Source: Rubrimonas sp036788415
GTDB taxonomy: Bacteria; Pseudomonadota; Alphaproteobacteria; Rhodobacterales; Rhodobacteraceae
Direction: 5' to 3'
DNA length: 64,000 nt
Assembly: GCF_036788415.1 (NCBI RefSeq)
Contig: NZ_DAIQNN010000005.1
Span: 24,718-88,717, forward strand
The notes beneath the pieces were generated by a model. That model saw only the letters and a list, made by a program, of their open reading frames with translations. It was not told where the DNA came from and did not search any database. The position numbers and the translations under genes are program-made. Positions 51,806-62,083 of the stretch are shown here, one piece after another (the first letter of the stretch is position 1; each line of letters opens with the position of its first letter).

Positions 51806-52144
51806 ATGAAGCTCATCATCGCCGTGATCAAACCCTTCAAGCTCGAAGAAGTGCGTGAGGCGCTGACCAGCATCGGCGTTCAGGGTCTCATGGTCTCCGA
51901 GGTGAAGGGATACGGCCGTCAGAGCGGCCATACGGAAATCTATCGCGGCGCGGAATATGTCGTGAACTTCGTTCCGAAGATCAAGATCGAGATCGTCTGT
52001 CAGGACAGCGCGGTCGACAAGATCGTCGAAACGATTACGACCAGCGCCCGGACCGGCAAGATCGGAGACGGCAAGATATTCGTCACCAGCGTCGAGCAGG
52101 CGGTGCGCGTGCGCACCGACGAGCGCGGCGAAGACGCGTTGTGA
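51806..52144 (+). CDS. glnK: Nitrogen regulatory protein P-II
   Basis: A 112-residue P-II signal protein that senses ATP/ADP and 2-oxoglutarate, blocks AmtB when nitrogen is ample and may act on GlnE and NtrB. The T-loop includes GYGRQSGHTEIYRGAEYVV with the uridylylation tyrosine Y51; the B and C loops (TSARTGKIGDGKIFV, RTDERGEDAL) are normal. ATG at 51806 follows AGGGGTGTC. It is 36 bp before amtB, the usual pairing for GlnK rather than GlnB. Confidence 0.96.
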   Translation: MKLIIAVIKPFKLEEVREALTSIGVQGLMVSEVKGYGRQSGHTEIYRGAEYVVNFVPKIKIEIVCQDSAVDKIVETITTSARTGKIGDGKIFVTSVEQAVRVRTDERGEDAL

Positions 52145-52180
52145 GCCGCCGCAAGGCGTCAGTTCAGCATGAGGAATGAC

Positions 52181-53560
<1,380 letters not shown>

Positions 53561-53580
53561 GCCGACGCCTCTCCCCCCAG

Positions 53581-53635
53581 AGGCGCCGACGCGGCGCCTC
53601 CTCCTCCCCGGGCGGTCGCGCCCGGGGTTTTTGTT
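53581..53635 (+). terminator. Two tandem hairpins, the second a rho-independent terminator, after amtB
   Basis: The first hairpin is AGGCGCC (53581-53587) / GGCGCCT (53593-53599), a perfect 7-bp stem. The second is CCCCGGGCG (53606-53614) / CGCCCGGGG (53619-53627), a perfect 9-bp stem with a 4-nt loop, followed directly by TTTTTGTT (53628-53635). This is the clearest intrinsic terminator in the window and ends the glnK-amtB transcript. Confidence 0.9.
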
Positions 53636-53753
53636 CCCCTCGACACGTGTTCGACGCCGCGGCGGGTCGTCTTGTCGCGATTTCCGTTCGCCGATATGGT
53701 CGCGCCGCGCGCAGGCGGGGCGGGTCCGCGCCGCGCGAGGGGGTGTCCTACAG

Positions 53754-54644
53754 ATGGCCGCAGCGACGATCCGGGGCTCGATCACCGCCATGGCGACGCC
53801 GTTTCGCGACGGCGCGCTCGACGAGGCGGCGTTGCGCGCGCTGGTCGAGCATCAGATCGCGGAAGGGTCGCACGGGCTCGTCCCCGTGGGCACCACCGGC
53901 GAGAGCCCGACGCTGACCCATGAGGAGCACGAGCGCGTCATCGCGCTGACCGTCGAGACCGCCGCGGGGCGCGTTCCCGTGATCGCCGGCGCGGGCTCCA
54001 ACAACACCGCCGAGGCGATCCGCTTCATCCGCTTCGCCGAGCAGGTCGGCGCCGACGCCGCGCTCGTCGTAACCCCCTATTACAACAAGCCCAGCCAGCA
54101 GGGCCTGATCGCGCATTTCACCGCGCTGCACGAGTGCTGCGACCTGCCCATCGTGATCTACAACATCCCCGGCCGCTCGGTCGTGGACATGATCCCGCAG
54201 ACCATGGGGGAGCTTGCGAAGCTCCCGCGGATCGTCGGCGTCAAGGACGCGACCGGCGACGTGACCCGCGTCAGCAAGCAGCGCGCGACCTGCGGGGCCG
54301 ACTTCATCCAGTTGTCGGGCGAGGATGCCTCGGCGCTCGGCTTCAACGCGCATGGCGGGGTCGGCTGCATCTCGGTCACGGCCAATGTCGCGCCGAAGCT
54401 CTGCGCCCAGTTCCAGGAGGCGACCCTGCGCGGCGACTATCCGGCGGCGCTGTCGCTTCAGGACCGTCTTCTGCCGCTGCACGAGGCGATGTTCTGCGAG
54501 CCAAATCCCGGCCCCGCCAAATACGGGCTGTCGCTGCTCGGCCTGTGCTCCGCGGAGCAGCGCCTGCCGCTGACCCCGATCTCCGACGCCGCGAAGGCGC
54601 GGGTGCGCGGAGCGATGGTCGCGGCGGGGCTGATCGCCGCCTGA
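53754..54644 (+). CDS. dapA: 4-hydroxy-tetrahydrodipicolinate synthase
   Basis: Class I aldolase condensing pyruvate with aspartate semialdehyde, the first step to diaminopimelate and lysine. The 296-residue TIM barrel has the VPVGTTGESPTLTHEEH loop near residue 43, YYNKPSQQGL, the catalytic tyrosine in IVIYNIPGRSV and the Schiff-base lysine in IVGVKDATGD. ATG at 53754. Its stop and the smpB start share TGATG, so the two are coupled. It heads a dapA-smpB-GNAT-OmpA transcript. Confidence 0.97.
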   Translation: MAAATIRGSITAMATPFRDGALDEAALRALVEHQIAEGSHGLVPVGTTGESPTLTHEEHERVIALTVETAAGRVPVIAGAGSNNTAEAIRFIRFAEQVGADAALVVTPYYNKPSQQGLIAHFTALHECCDLPIVIYNIPGRSVVDMIPQTMGELAKLPRIVGVKDATGDVTRVSKQRATCGADFIQLSGEDASALGFNAHGGVGCISVTANVAPKLCAQFQEATLRGDYPAALSLQDRLLPLHEAMFCEPNPGPAKYGLSLLGLCSAEQRLPLTPISDAAKARVRGAMVAAGLIAA

Positions 54645-55114
54645 TGGCCGTCGGCAAGGACGGCCGCCGCATCGTCGCCGAGAACCGCAAGGCCCGGCAC
54701 GCCTATTTCATCGAGGACGACCTCGAAGCGGGCATCATGCTTCAGGGCTCGGAGGTCAAGGCGCTGCGGCAGGGCGGGGCGAACATCGCCGAGAGCTACG
54801 CCAGCGTCGAAGGCGGCGAGCTGTGGCTGATCAACGCCTACATCCCGCCCTTCAAGCAGGCCAAGACCTGGGGCCACGAGGAGCGGCGGCGGCGCAAGCT
54901 GCTGGTCAACGCGCGGGAACTGGCCAAACTGCATCAGGGCGTCAGCCGCGAGGGGATGACCATCGTGCCGCTCGAGCTCTATTTCAATCCCAAGGGCGTG
55001 GCGAAGCTGAAGATCGGCGTGGCCAAGGGCAAGAAGATGGCCGACAAGCGCGAGACCGAGAAGGCGCGCGACTGGGCGCGCGACAAGGCGCGTCTGTTGC
55101 GGGCGCGCGGATAG
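54644..55114 (+). CDS. smpB: SsrA-binding protein SmpB
   Basis: tmRNA-binding protein of trans-translation that rescues stalled ribosomes. The 156-residue protein has VAENRKARHAYFIEDDLEAGIMLQGSEVKALRQGGANI, the beta-barrel core, LLVNARELAKL and the basic C-terminal tail KKMADKRETEKARDWARDKARLL that mimics a codon-anticodon helix. It starts within the dapA stop. No tmRNA gene (ssrA) is visible nearby. Confidence 0.97.
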   Translation: MAVGKDGRRIVAENRKARHAYFIEDDLEAGIMLQGSEVKALRQGGANIAESYASVEGGELWLINAYIPPFKQAKTWGHEERRRRKLLVNARELAKLHQGVSREGMTIVPLELYFNPKGVAKLKIGVAKGKKMADKRETEKARDWARDKARLLRARG

Positions 55115-55124
55115 GGAGAGGCCG

Positions 55125-55868
55125 ATGGGCTGGGCGCCGCCGGACCACGCGACGATCATGGCGGCGCTCGACGCCAGCTGGCCGGGCGCGGAGGCCGTGC
55201 GGCTCGGCGGCTGGACGCTGCGCCGCGGGCTCGACGGCGGTCGGCGCGCAAGTTCGGTATGGCCGGCGTCGCCCCCGGATCGCGACCTCGCCGAGGCGAT
55301 CGCCGAAGTCGAGCGCGTCACGGCCGAATGGGGTCAGCCGGCGCTGTTCCAGCTCGGACCGCCCGACATGGGCCTCGACGCAACGCTGGCCGAGCGCGGC
55401 TACGCGAAGGCGACGCCCTGCCTGCTGATGACCGCGGACGCCGCTTCGGTCGCCGCAAACGGAACTGGCGGGCGGATGGTGATCCGGGTGCGCGCGCCGC
55501 TCGCTCTGCTCGACGCCTTCTGGAGCGCTGGCGGGATCGTCCCGGCGCGGCGCGCGGTGATGGCCCGCGTCGCCTGCGCGCGCGAGACGCTGATCCTGCG
55601 CTCCGACGACGACCGGGTCGCGGCGGCCTGCTTCGTGGCGGCCCCTGGCGCGGTGGCGGTGATGAGCGCGCTGCTCGTCGCGCCCTCCCATCGGCGCAAC
55701 CGTCTCGGCGCGCACGCCGTCGCCGCCGCGGCGGAATGGGCGGCGGAGGCGGGGGCGCAGACGCTGGCGCTGTCGGTCGAGGCCGAGAACGCGGCCGCCG
55801 TGGCGCTCTATCGCCGGCTCGGCTTCGTCGAGGCGTCGCGCTACTGGTATCGTCAGGCGGCCGTCTGA
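55125..55868 (+). CDS. GNAT family N-acetyltransferase
   Basis: A 247-residue protein with the acetyltransferase fold in its C-terminal half: VAVMSALLVAPSHRRNRLGAHAVAAAAEWAAEAGAQTLALSVEAENAAAVALYRRLGFVEASRYWYR carries the acetyl-CoA loop (RRNRLG, near 191-196). The N-terminal half (SWPGAEAVRLGGWTLRRGLDGGRRASSVWP) resembles the two-domain GNAT subtype whose substrate is unknown. It starts 10 bp after smpB and ends 5 bp before the OmpA-family gene. Confidence 0.88.
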   Translation: MGWAPPDHATIMAALDASWPGAEAVRLGGWTLRRGLDGGRRASSVWPASPPDRDLAEAIAEVERVTAEWGQPALFQLGPPDMGLDATLAERGYAKATPCLLMTADAASVAANGTGGRMVIRVRAPLALLDAFWSAGGIVPARRAVMARVACARETLILRSDDDRVAAACFVAAPGAVAVMSALLVAPSHRRNRLGAHAVAAAAEWAAEAGAQTLALSVEAENAAAVALYRRLGFVEASRYWYRQAAV

Positions 55869-55873
55869 ACGCG

Positions 55874-56812
55874 ATGCGCCGGCGGCTCGAGTTCGCGCTT
55901 GCGGCGCTTCTCGCGGCGCAGGCCGTCGCGGCGCAGCCTGCGTTGGAGGCCGCCCTGAACCCGCCCGAAGGCGCGCGGGTGCTGCTCGACGCCGCCCCCG
56001 AAGCGCAGATCGTCGTCGTCCCGATCCGCCCCGCGACGGGCGGCGCCGCGCCCGCCGACGCGTTCGAGGGCGTCGCGCGCTGGCGCAGTTTCGCGCTGGA
56101 GGGGGGCGGCGCGCCGCTCGCGCAGGCGCGGCGGCTGCGCGACGCGCTCGCGTCGGCGGGTTTCGAGACGGTCCTCGACTGCGCCGCCGAGGCTTGCGGC
56201 GGTTTCGCCTTCCTCTCGGCGATCGAGCTGCTTCCGCCGCCCGACATGCTCGTCAACCTCGCCGATTTCCACCAGCTGACCATGCGGCGCGCCGGCCCCT
56301 CGGGCGGCGAGGTCGTCGTCTCCGCCCTGTTCAGCCGATTGGGCGGGCGGCTCCACGGGCAGATCGTCGACATGGCGACCGGAACCGCCGCGCCGCCGCC
56401 GCTCCGTCCCCACCCGGACGACGCGTCCGCGCCAACCTCCGCGGGCGGAGACCTCGGCGCGGAGCTCGACGCGCGGGGCTTTGCGGCGCTTGACGGGCTC
56501 GACTTCGTCGCGGGTTCCGCCGAGATCGCCGCGGGCGGCGACGCGATCCTCGACGCCGCCGCCGCGGCGCTGGCCGCCCGCCCCGCACTGGCGGTGGCGG
56601 TGGTCGGGCACACCGACGGCTCGGGCGGCCTCGCCGCCAATCTCGACGTCTCTCGCGCGCGCGCCGAGGCGGTGCGCGCGGCGCTGATCCACCGCGGGAT
56701 CGACGCAGCCCGGCTTTCGGCGGAGGGCGCGGGCTGGCTCGCCCCGCGTGCGAGCAACGCGCACGACGCCGGGCGGGCCGCCAATCGCCGGGTCGAACTG
56801 GTCGCGCGCTGA
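55874..56812 (+). CDS. OmpA family lipid- or peptidoglycan-associated protein
   Basis: A 312-residue exported protein. Signal peptide (about 1-20, cleavage after AVA), a middle region of unknown fold (about 21-190), and a C-terminal OmpA-like domain (about 200-310: FVAGSAEIAAGGDAILDAAAAALAARPALAVAVVGHTDGSGG, then NLDVSRARAEAVRAALI and the arginine of ANRRVELV). The domain binds diaminopimelate of peptidoglycan. There is no lipobox and no beta-barrel, so it is probably periplasmic and wall-bound. Its stop is 6 bp from the convergent BKACE gene. Confidence 0.86.
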   Translation: MRRRLEFALAALLAAQAVAAQPALEAALNPPEGARVLLDAAPEAQIVVVPIRPATGGAAPADAFEGVARWRSFALEGGGAPLAQARRLRDALASAGFETVLDCAAEACGGFAFLSAIELLPPPDMLVNLADFHQLTMRRAGPSGGEVVVSALFSRLGGRLHGQIVDMATGTAAPPPLRPHPDDASAPTSAGGDLGAELDARGFAALDGLDFVAGSAEIAAGGDAILDAAAAALAARPALAVAVVGHTDGSGGLAANLDVSRARAEAVRAALIHRGIDAARLSAEGAGWLAPRASNAHDAGRAANRRVELVAR

Positions 56813-56818
56813 GCTGTC

Positions 56819-57649
56819 TCAGGCCGGCGGCAGCCTCAGGATCGCGCGCGCCTGCGCCGGCGTGGCGACGGGCCGGTCATGGCGCGCGCAGAACTCTGCC
56901 GCGCGCCGCACCAGCGCCGCGTTCGACGGGGCGAGCGTCTCGCGGTCGAGACGCAGATTGTCCTCGAGCCCGGTGCGCAGATGGCCCCCGGCCTCGGCGC
57001 ACCAGTCGTTCAGCAGCGCCTGCCCCGGGCCGACCCCCGCCCCGCACCACTGCGCGTCGGGCGCGAGCCGCTGGAGGGTCGCCACGTAGAAATCGAACAC
57101 GGCGCGGTCCACCGGCATCGCGTTCTTCACGCCCATCACGAACTGGACGTAGAGCGGCGAGGCGAGCCGCCCGTCCTGCGCCATCGCCACGGCCTGGAAG
57201 ATGTGGCTCAGGTCGAACGCCTCGATCTCGGGCTTGATCCCGTAGCCGCGCATCTCGCCGGCGAGCCAGTCCACCAGTTCGGGGCTGTTCTCGTAGACGC
57301 GCGTCGGGAAGTTGTTGGAGCCGACGGTCAACGACGCCATTTCGGGGCGCAGCGGCAGCATGCCCCCGCGCTCGCGCCCCGACCCCGACCGCCCGCCGGT
57401 GGAGAACTGCACGATCGCGCCGGGGCAATGCGCGCGCAGCCCCTCCATCAGGCGCGCGAATTTCTCGGGATCGGATGAGGGCGTCTCGTCGTCGTTGCGC
57501 ACGTGGCAATGCAGGATCGAGGCGCCCTCCTCGAAGGCCTCCTGCGCGCTCTCTACCTGTTCGGAGACGGTGATCGGGACGGCGGGGTTGTGGACCTTGC
57601 GCGGCACCGAGCCGGTGAGGGCTGCGCAGATGATGGCTGGGTCGGGCAT
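56819..57649 (-). CDS. BKACE family (3-keto-5-aminohexanoate cleavage enzyme-like) protein
   Basis: A 276-residue TIM-barrel beta-keto acid cleavage enzyme. Zinc-ligand histidines lie in ILHCHVRND near 46-50, with STGGRSGSGRERGG, VYENSPELVDWL and EIEAFDLSHIF typical of the DUF849/Kce family, whose members condense beta-keto acids with acetyl-CoA to acetoacetate and a CoA ester. The substrate differs widely among BKACE enzymes and is unknown here; no lysine-fermentation or carnitine genes are near. ATG at 57649 is favoured over in-frame upstream starts. Confidence 0.9.
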   Translation of the reverse strand: MPDPAIICAALTGSVPRKVHNPAVPITVSEQVESAQEAFEEGASILHCHVRNDDETPSSDPEKFARLMEGLRAHCPGAIVQFSTGGRSGSGRERGGMLPLRPEMASLTVGSNNFPTRVYENSPELVDWLAGEMRGYGIKPEIEAFDLSHIFQAVAMAQDGRLASPLYVQFVMGVKNAMPVDRAVFDFYVATLQRLAPDAQWCGAGVGPGQALLNDWCAEAGGHLRTGLEDNLRLDRETLAPSNAALVRRAAEFCARHDRPVATPAQARAILRLPPA

Positions 57650-57731
57650 GGCGGGCGGTCCTCGAAACGGGGCGCGGTCGGCGCGCGAGGCGGCCGCGAT
57701 TCCTACACTGATCAGACTCCTGTGGCGATGT

Positions 57732-57788
57732 CCGCATCGGAGTCGGGCCCTCTGGCGCGGGACGCTTTCCTTTGACGCGCCGATGCGG
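57732..57788. promoter_or_regulatory. Long-range inverted repeat upstream of the RND efflux genes
   Basis: CCGCATCGG (57732-57740) and CCGATGCGG (57780-57788) are perfect 9-bp inverted repeats 39 bp apart, 52 bp before the adaptor start. TTGACG (57772-57777) lies between the arms and could be a -35 box, with a weak TTGGAC -10 at 57795. The arms may be operator sites or form a leader stem. Confidence 0.35.
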
Positions 57789-57839
57789 CAGAGCTTGGAC
57801 GCCGCGCGGCGACTTCGCGAGGTCTGACCGGGAGCCAAG

Positions 57840-58952
57840 ATGACACCGTCTGTCTTAGGGTTCGCGCGCGCGGCGCGCGCCGTGCTCCTGACGCTGTCGC
57901 TCGCGCCCGCGGTCGCCCTCGCGCAGGCCCCGGCCGTGGGGGTGCTGACGCTCCGCTCGACCGAATTCCGCCCCGAAGCGCGCTTCACCGGGCGGGTCGA
58001 GGCTGTGGACAGCGTCGAGATCATCGCCCGCGTCACCGGTTTCGTCGAGGCGCGCGGGTTCCGCGAGGGCCAGACGGTCGGGGTGGGCGATCTGCTCTAC
58101 AGCATCGAGCGCGCCCCCTATGAGGCGACGCTCGCGCAGGTCGAGGCCGAGGTCGCCCGCGCCGAGGCGGCGGTGACGCTCGCCGATCTCGATTTCGCGC
58201 GCAAGCGCGAGCTGGTGGGGCGCGAGGCGGTGGCGCAGGCCCAGCTCGACGAATCGACGGCCAAGCGCGACGAGGCGCGCGCGGCGCTGCTGTCGGCGCA
58301 GGCGCGGCGCAAGCGGGCGGAGCTCGACCTCGCCTACACCGAGATCACCGCGCCGATCGCCGGGCGGATCGGGCTGACGGCGGCCTCGGTCGGCGACCTG
58401 GTCGGACCGGAAGCCGGAACGCTCGCCCGGATCGTCGCGCAGGACCCCGCCTATGTCGTCTTCCCGGTGACGCAGCGCGAACTGCTGGCCACGCGCGCCT
58501 CGGCGGAGTCCGGCGGCGTCTCCGCCTCCGAAGTCGAGGTGGCGGTCGAACTGGTCGACGGTTCGACCTATCCCGCGCTCGGGGCCATCGACTTCGTCGA
58601 CGTGGCGATGGACCCAGGCACCGACACGGTGCGCGTGCGCGCGGCTTTTCCCAACCCCGACGGCGCGCTGGTCGACGGCATGCTGGTGACGGCGGTGGTG
58701 CGCCTCGGCGCCGCGGAGCCCGCCCTCCTCGCCCCGACGCGCGCGGTCATGGTGGACCAGACCGGGCGCTACGTTTTGGTGGTGGACGCGGAGGGGAGCG
58801 CGCAGGTCCGCCGCGTCGAGACCGGCGCGACGCGCGGCGCGGAGGTGATCGTGCGCAGCGGCCTGTCCGAAGGCGACCGGCTGATCGTGGACGGCCTCCA
58901 GCGCGTGCGCCCCGGCCAGCCCGTCGACGCCGCCGAGATCGCGGGGAACTGA
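57840..58952 (+). CDS. RND efflux periplasmic adaptor (membrane fusion protein)
   Basis: A 370-residue adaptor of the AcrA/MexA type with a signal peptide (about 1-28, cleavage after ALA). It shows the beta-barrel and lipoyl halves (GRVEAVDSVEIIARVTGFVEARGFREGQTV, then TEITAPIAGRIGLTAASVGDLVGPEAG), separated by a helical hairpin about 90-155 (coiled coil with EAEVARAEAAVTLADLDFARKRELV), and the membrane-proximal domain (VVRLGAAEPALLAPTRAVMVDQTG). No lipobox, so not lipid-anchored. ATG at 57840 follows GGGAGCCAAG. It couples the RND pump to an outer-membrane channel not found in the window. Confidence 0.93.
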   Translation: MTPSVLGFARAARAVLLTLSLAPAVALAQAPAVGVLTLRSTEFRPEARFTGRVEAVDSVEIIARVTGFVEARGFREGQTVGVGDLLYSIERAPYEATLAQVEAEVARAEAAVTLADLDFARKRELVGREAVAQAQLDESTAKRDEARAALLSAQARRKRAELDLAYTEITAPIAGRIGLTAASVGDLVGPEAGTLARIVAQDPAYVVFPVTQRELLATRASAESGGVSASEVEVAVELVDGSTYPALGAIDFVDVAMDPGTDTVRVRAAFPNPDGALVDGMLVTAVVRLGAAEPALLAPTRAVMVDQTGRYVLVVDAEGSAQVRRVETGATRGAEVIVRSGLSEGDRLIVDGLQRVRPGQPVDAAEIAGN

Positions 58953-58956
58953 GCCC

Positions 58957-61900
58957 GTGATCTCCTCGGTCTTCATCTCGCGGCCCCGGCTCGCGATCGT
59001 CATCTCGGTCGTCATCACGCTGGCGGGTCTGATCGCGCTGCGCGCCATCCCCGTCGCGCAGTTCCCCGACATCGTGCCGCCGCAGGTCACGGTTTCGACG
59101 AGCTATCCCGGCGCCGGCGCCGAAGTGACCGCCGCCACCGTCGCCCAGCCGATCGAGTCGCAGATCGTGGGCGTCGAGGACATGCTCTACATGAAGTCGG
59201 CGAGCGGGTCGGACGGCTCCTATGCGCTGACCGTCAGCTTCGCCGTCGGAACCGACGCCGACATCGCGACCGTCAACGTGCAGAACCGCGTCGCGCGCGC
59301 GCTGTCGGGATTGCCCGAGGAAGTGCAGCGCCAGGGCGTGACGGTGCGCAAGAAATCCTCCGCGCCCCTGATGTTCATCACGGTGCACTCGCCCGACCGC
59401 TCGCGCGACCTGCTGTTCCTGTCGAATTTCGTCGGCATCGAACTGCTCGACGCGATCAAGTCGGCCCCCGGCGTTGGCGACGCGACGCTGTTCGGCGCGC
59501 TCGACTATGCGATGCGGGTCTGGCTCGACGTCGAGCGGATGACGGCGCTCGAGATCACTCCGGGCGACGTGATCGCGGCCTTGCGCGGCCAGAACGTGCA
59601 GGCGGCCATCGGGCGCGTCGGCGCTCAGCCCGCCGCCGATGCGGAAGTGCAGCTGACGCTGGAGACGATGGGGCGGCTCACCGAGCCCGAGCAGTTCGCC
59701 GCCGTGGTGATCCGCGCGCGGCCCGACGGCTCCTTCGTGCGGCTGCGCGATGTGGGCCGGGTCGAGCTCGGCGGGCGCAGCTACGACGTCGCCAGCCGCT
59801 TCGAAGGCGGCGACGGCGCGGTGATCGGCGTCAACCAGCTTCCCGGCTCCAACGCCATCGCCGCCGCCGACGCCGTGCGCGGGGTGCTGGAGGGCGCGCG
59901 GGCGAATTTCCCCGAAGGCGTCGACTACACCATCGTCTACGACACGACCGAATTCGTGCAGGCCAGCATCGACGAAGTGATCAAGACGCTGCTTGAGGCC
60001 TTCGCGCTGGTGGTGCTGGTTGTGTTCCTGTTTCTCGGCAGCCTGCGGGCGACGATCATCCCGCTTGTGGCGGTCCCCGTCGCGCTGATCGGCACGTTCG
60101 CCGTGATGCTGGCGCTCGGCTATTCCGCCAACACCGTCTCGCTTCTGGCGCTGGTGCTCGCCATCGGCATCGTGGTGGACGACGCCATCGTCGTGGTCGA
60201 GGCGGTCGAGGCCAAGCTCGCCGCCGACCCCTCCCTCTCGCCCGCCGAGGCCGCGCGCGCCGCGATGGCCGAGATCACCGGGCCGATCGTCGCGATCACG
60301 CTGGTGCTGCTGTCGGTCTTCGTGCCGGTCATGTTCCTGCCGGGCATCACCGGCCAGCTCTACCAGCAATTCGCCGTGGCCGTGTCAGTCTCGATGGTGA
60401 TCTCGGCGATCAACGCGCTGACCCTCTCGCCCGCGCTCTGCGCGCTGCTGCTGAAACCGGGCCACGGCGCCCCGAAGGGGATCATGGGCCGGGTCATGCG
60501 CGGGATCGACGCCGCGCGCGACGGCTACGCATGGGTTGTGCGGCGGCTGGTGCGCGTCGCAATCCTCGGCCTCGTCGCGGCGGCGGCATTCGGTGCGGGG
60601 ACCGGGTGGCTGTTCGGCGTCGTGCCGTCGGGTTTCCTGCCGGCGGAGGATCAGGGCGTGATCTTCGTCGAAGTCCAGCTGCCGGAGGCGGCCTCGCTGA
60701 CGCGCACGCAGGCGGCGGTCGAGACAGTCGACGCCATCGTGCGCGCGCAACCCGGCGTCGCCGCGATCACGGCGATCTCGGGCTACAGCTTCGTCGACGG
60801 GCTGGTGAAGTCCAACGCCGGCTTCCTCGTGGTGACGCTCGCGCCCTTCGAGGAGCGCACCGCGCCCGAGACCCGCGTCGATGCGCTGATCGCGACGCTG
60901 CGGCGCGAGCTGGCGGGGGTGCGCGAGGCGGTCGGCGCGCCGTTCAACCTGCCGCCGATCATAGGCCTCGGCACCGGGGCGGGGTTCGAGCTGCAACTGC
61001 TCGACGCGCGCGGGGCGGGCGCGACCGAGCTCGCCGCAGTCGCCCGCGCGCTGGTGCTCGCCGCCAATCAGGACGAGCGGCTGGCGGGCGTCTACACCAC
61101 CTTCGCCGCCTCGACCCCCAAGATCCGCCTCGACATCGACCGCGAGCGGGCGCAGACGCTGGGCGTCGAGATCGCCGACGTGTTCCAGGCCCTGCAGGCG
61201 ACGCTCGGCGGCTACTATGTCAACGACTTCAACCTGTTCGGCCGCAGCTTCCAGGTGGTGGCGCAGGCCGAGGCGGACCAGCGCGCCGCCATCGACGACA
61301 TCTTCCGCATCCACGTCCGCAACCGCGACGGCGCGATGGTGCCGCTGCGCGCCTTCGCCGAGCCGCAGCCCATCGTCGGGCCGCAATTCGTCGGGCGCTA
61401 CGCGAATTTCCCGGCGGTCACCGTCCAGGGCGTCCCCGCGCCCGGGCGCAGTTCGGGCGAGGCGTTGGAGGCGATGGAGGAGGTCGCCGCCGCCACCCTG
61501 CCGCCCGGCTATTCCTTCCGCTGGACCGGCACGGCGCTGCAGGAGAAGGAGGCGGCGGGCCAGACGGCGATCATCCTCGCGCTGGCGGTGCTGTTCGCCT
61601 ATCTGTTCCTCGTCGGCCTCTATGAGAGCTGGACGATCCCCGTTCCCGTGCTTCTGTCGGTCGCCGTGGGCCTCTTCACGGCGATGCTCGCCTTGCTGGC
61701 AGCGGGGCTCGACAACAACCTTTACGCGCAGATCGGGATCGTCGTGCTGATCGCGCTGGCGGCCAAGAACGGGATTCTGATCGTCGAATTCGCCAAGCTG
61801 CGGCGCGAGCAGGGGATGCCGATCGCCGAGGCCGCCGTCGCCGGCGCGCGCGAGCGCTTCCGCGCCGTGATGATGACCAGCTTCGCCTTCATCGCGGGCC

Positions 61901-62073
61901 TCCTGCCGCTGGTGACGGCGAGCGGCGCCGCCGAGCTTAGCCGGCGCGGCGTCGGCACGGCGGTGTTCGGAGGGATGCTGGGCGCGGCGCTGATCGGGAT
62001 TTTCGTCATCCCTCTGCTCTATGTCGTGTTTCAGACGGCGCGCGAGCGGCTGAAAGGCGGCGGCGCGGCCTGA
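58957..62073 (+). CDS. RND efflux permease (HAE1/AcrB type)
   Basis: A 1038-residue inner-membrane drug/proton antiporter. Twelve membrane segments with two large periplasmic loops; the proton-relay aspartates are in GIVVDDAIVVVEAV (TM4) and the lysine in ALAAKNGILIVEFAKL (TM10). Opening ISSVFISRPRLAIVISVVITLAGLIALRAIPVAQFPDIVPPQVTVSTSYPG is the family hallmark (given here as residues about 2-50). It starts with GTG 4 bp after the adaptor. Substrates are unknown; hydrophobic drugs, bile-like or plant compounds are usual. Confidence 0.94.
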   Translation: MISSVFISRPRLAIVISVVITLAGLIALRAIPVAQFPDIVPPQVTVSTSYPGAGAEVTAATVAQPIESQIVGVEDMLYMKSASGSDGSYALTVSFAVGTDADIATVNVQNRVARALSGLPEEVQRQGVTVRKKSSAPLMFITVHSPDRSRDLLFLSNFVGIELLDAIKSAPGVGDATLFGALDYAMRVWLDVERMTALEITPGDVIAALRGQNVQAAIGRVGAQPAADAEVQLTLETMGRLTEPEQFAAVVIRARPDGSFVRLRDVGRVELGGRSYDVASRFEGGDGAVIGVNQLPGSNAIAAADAVRGVLEGARANFPEGVDYTIVYDTTEFVQASIDEVIKTLLEAFALVVLVVFLFLGSLRATIIPLVAVPVALIGTFAVMLALGYSANTVSLLALVLAIGIVVDDAIVVVEAVEAKLAADPSLSPAEAARAAMAEITGPIVAITLVLLSVFVPVMFLPGITGQLYQQFAVAVSVSMVISAINALTLSPALCALLLKPGHGAPKGIMGRVMRGIDAARDGYAWVVRRLVRVAILGLVAAAAFGAGTGWLFGVVPSGFLPAEDQGVIFVEVQLPEAASLTRTQAAVETVDAIVRAQPGVAAITAISGYSFVDGLVKSNAGFLVVTLAPFEERTAPETRVDALIATLRRELAGVREAVGAPFNLPPIIGLGTGAGFELQLLDARGAGATELAAVARALVLAANQDERLAGVYTTFAASTPKIRLDIDRERAQTLGVEIADVFQALQATLGGYYVNDFNLFGRSFQVVAQAEADQRAAIDDIFRIHVRNRDGAMVPLRAFAEPQPIVGPQFVGRYANFPAVTVQGVPAPGRSSGEALEAMEEVAAATLPPGYSFRWTGTALQEKEAAGQTAIILALAVLFAYLFLVGLYESWTIPVPVLLSVAVGLFTAMLALLAAGLDNNLYAQIGIVVLIALAAKNGILIVEFAKLRREQGMPIAEAAVAGARERFRAVMMTSFAFIAGLLPLVTASGAAELSRRGVGTAVFGGMLGAALIGIFVIPLLYVVFQTARERLKGGGAA

Positions 62074-62083
62074 GCGGGCGCCG

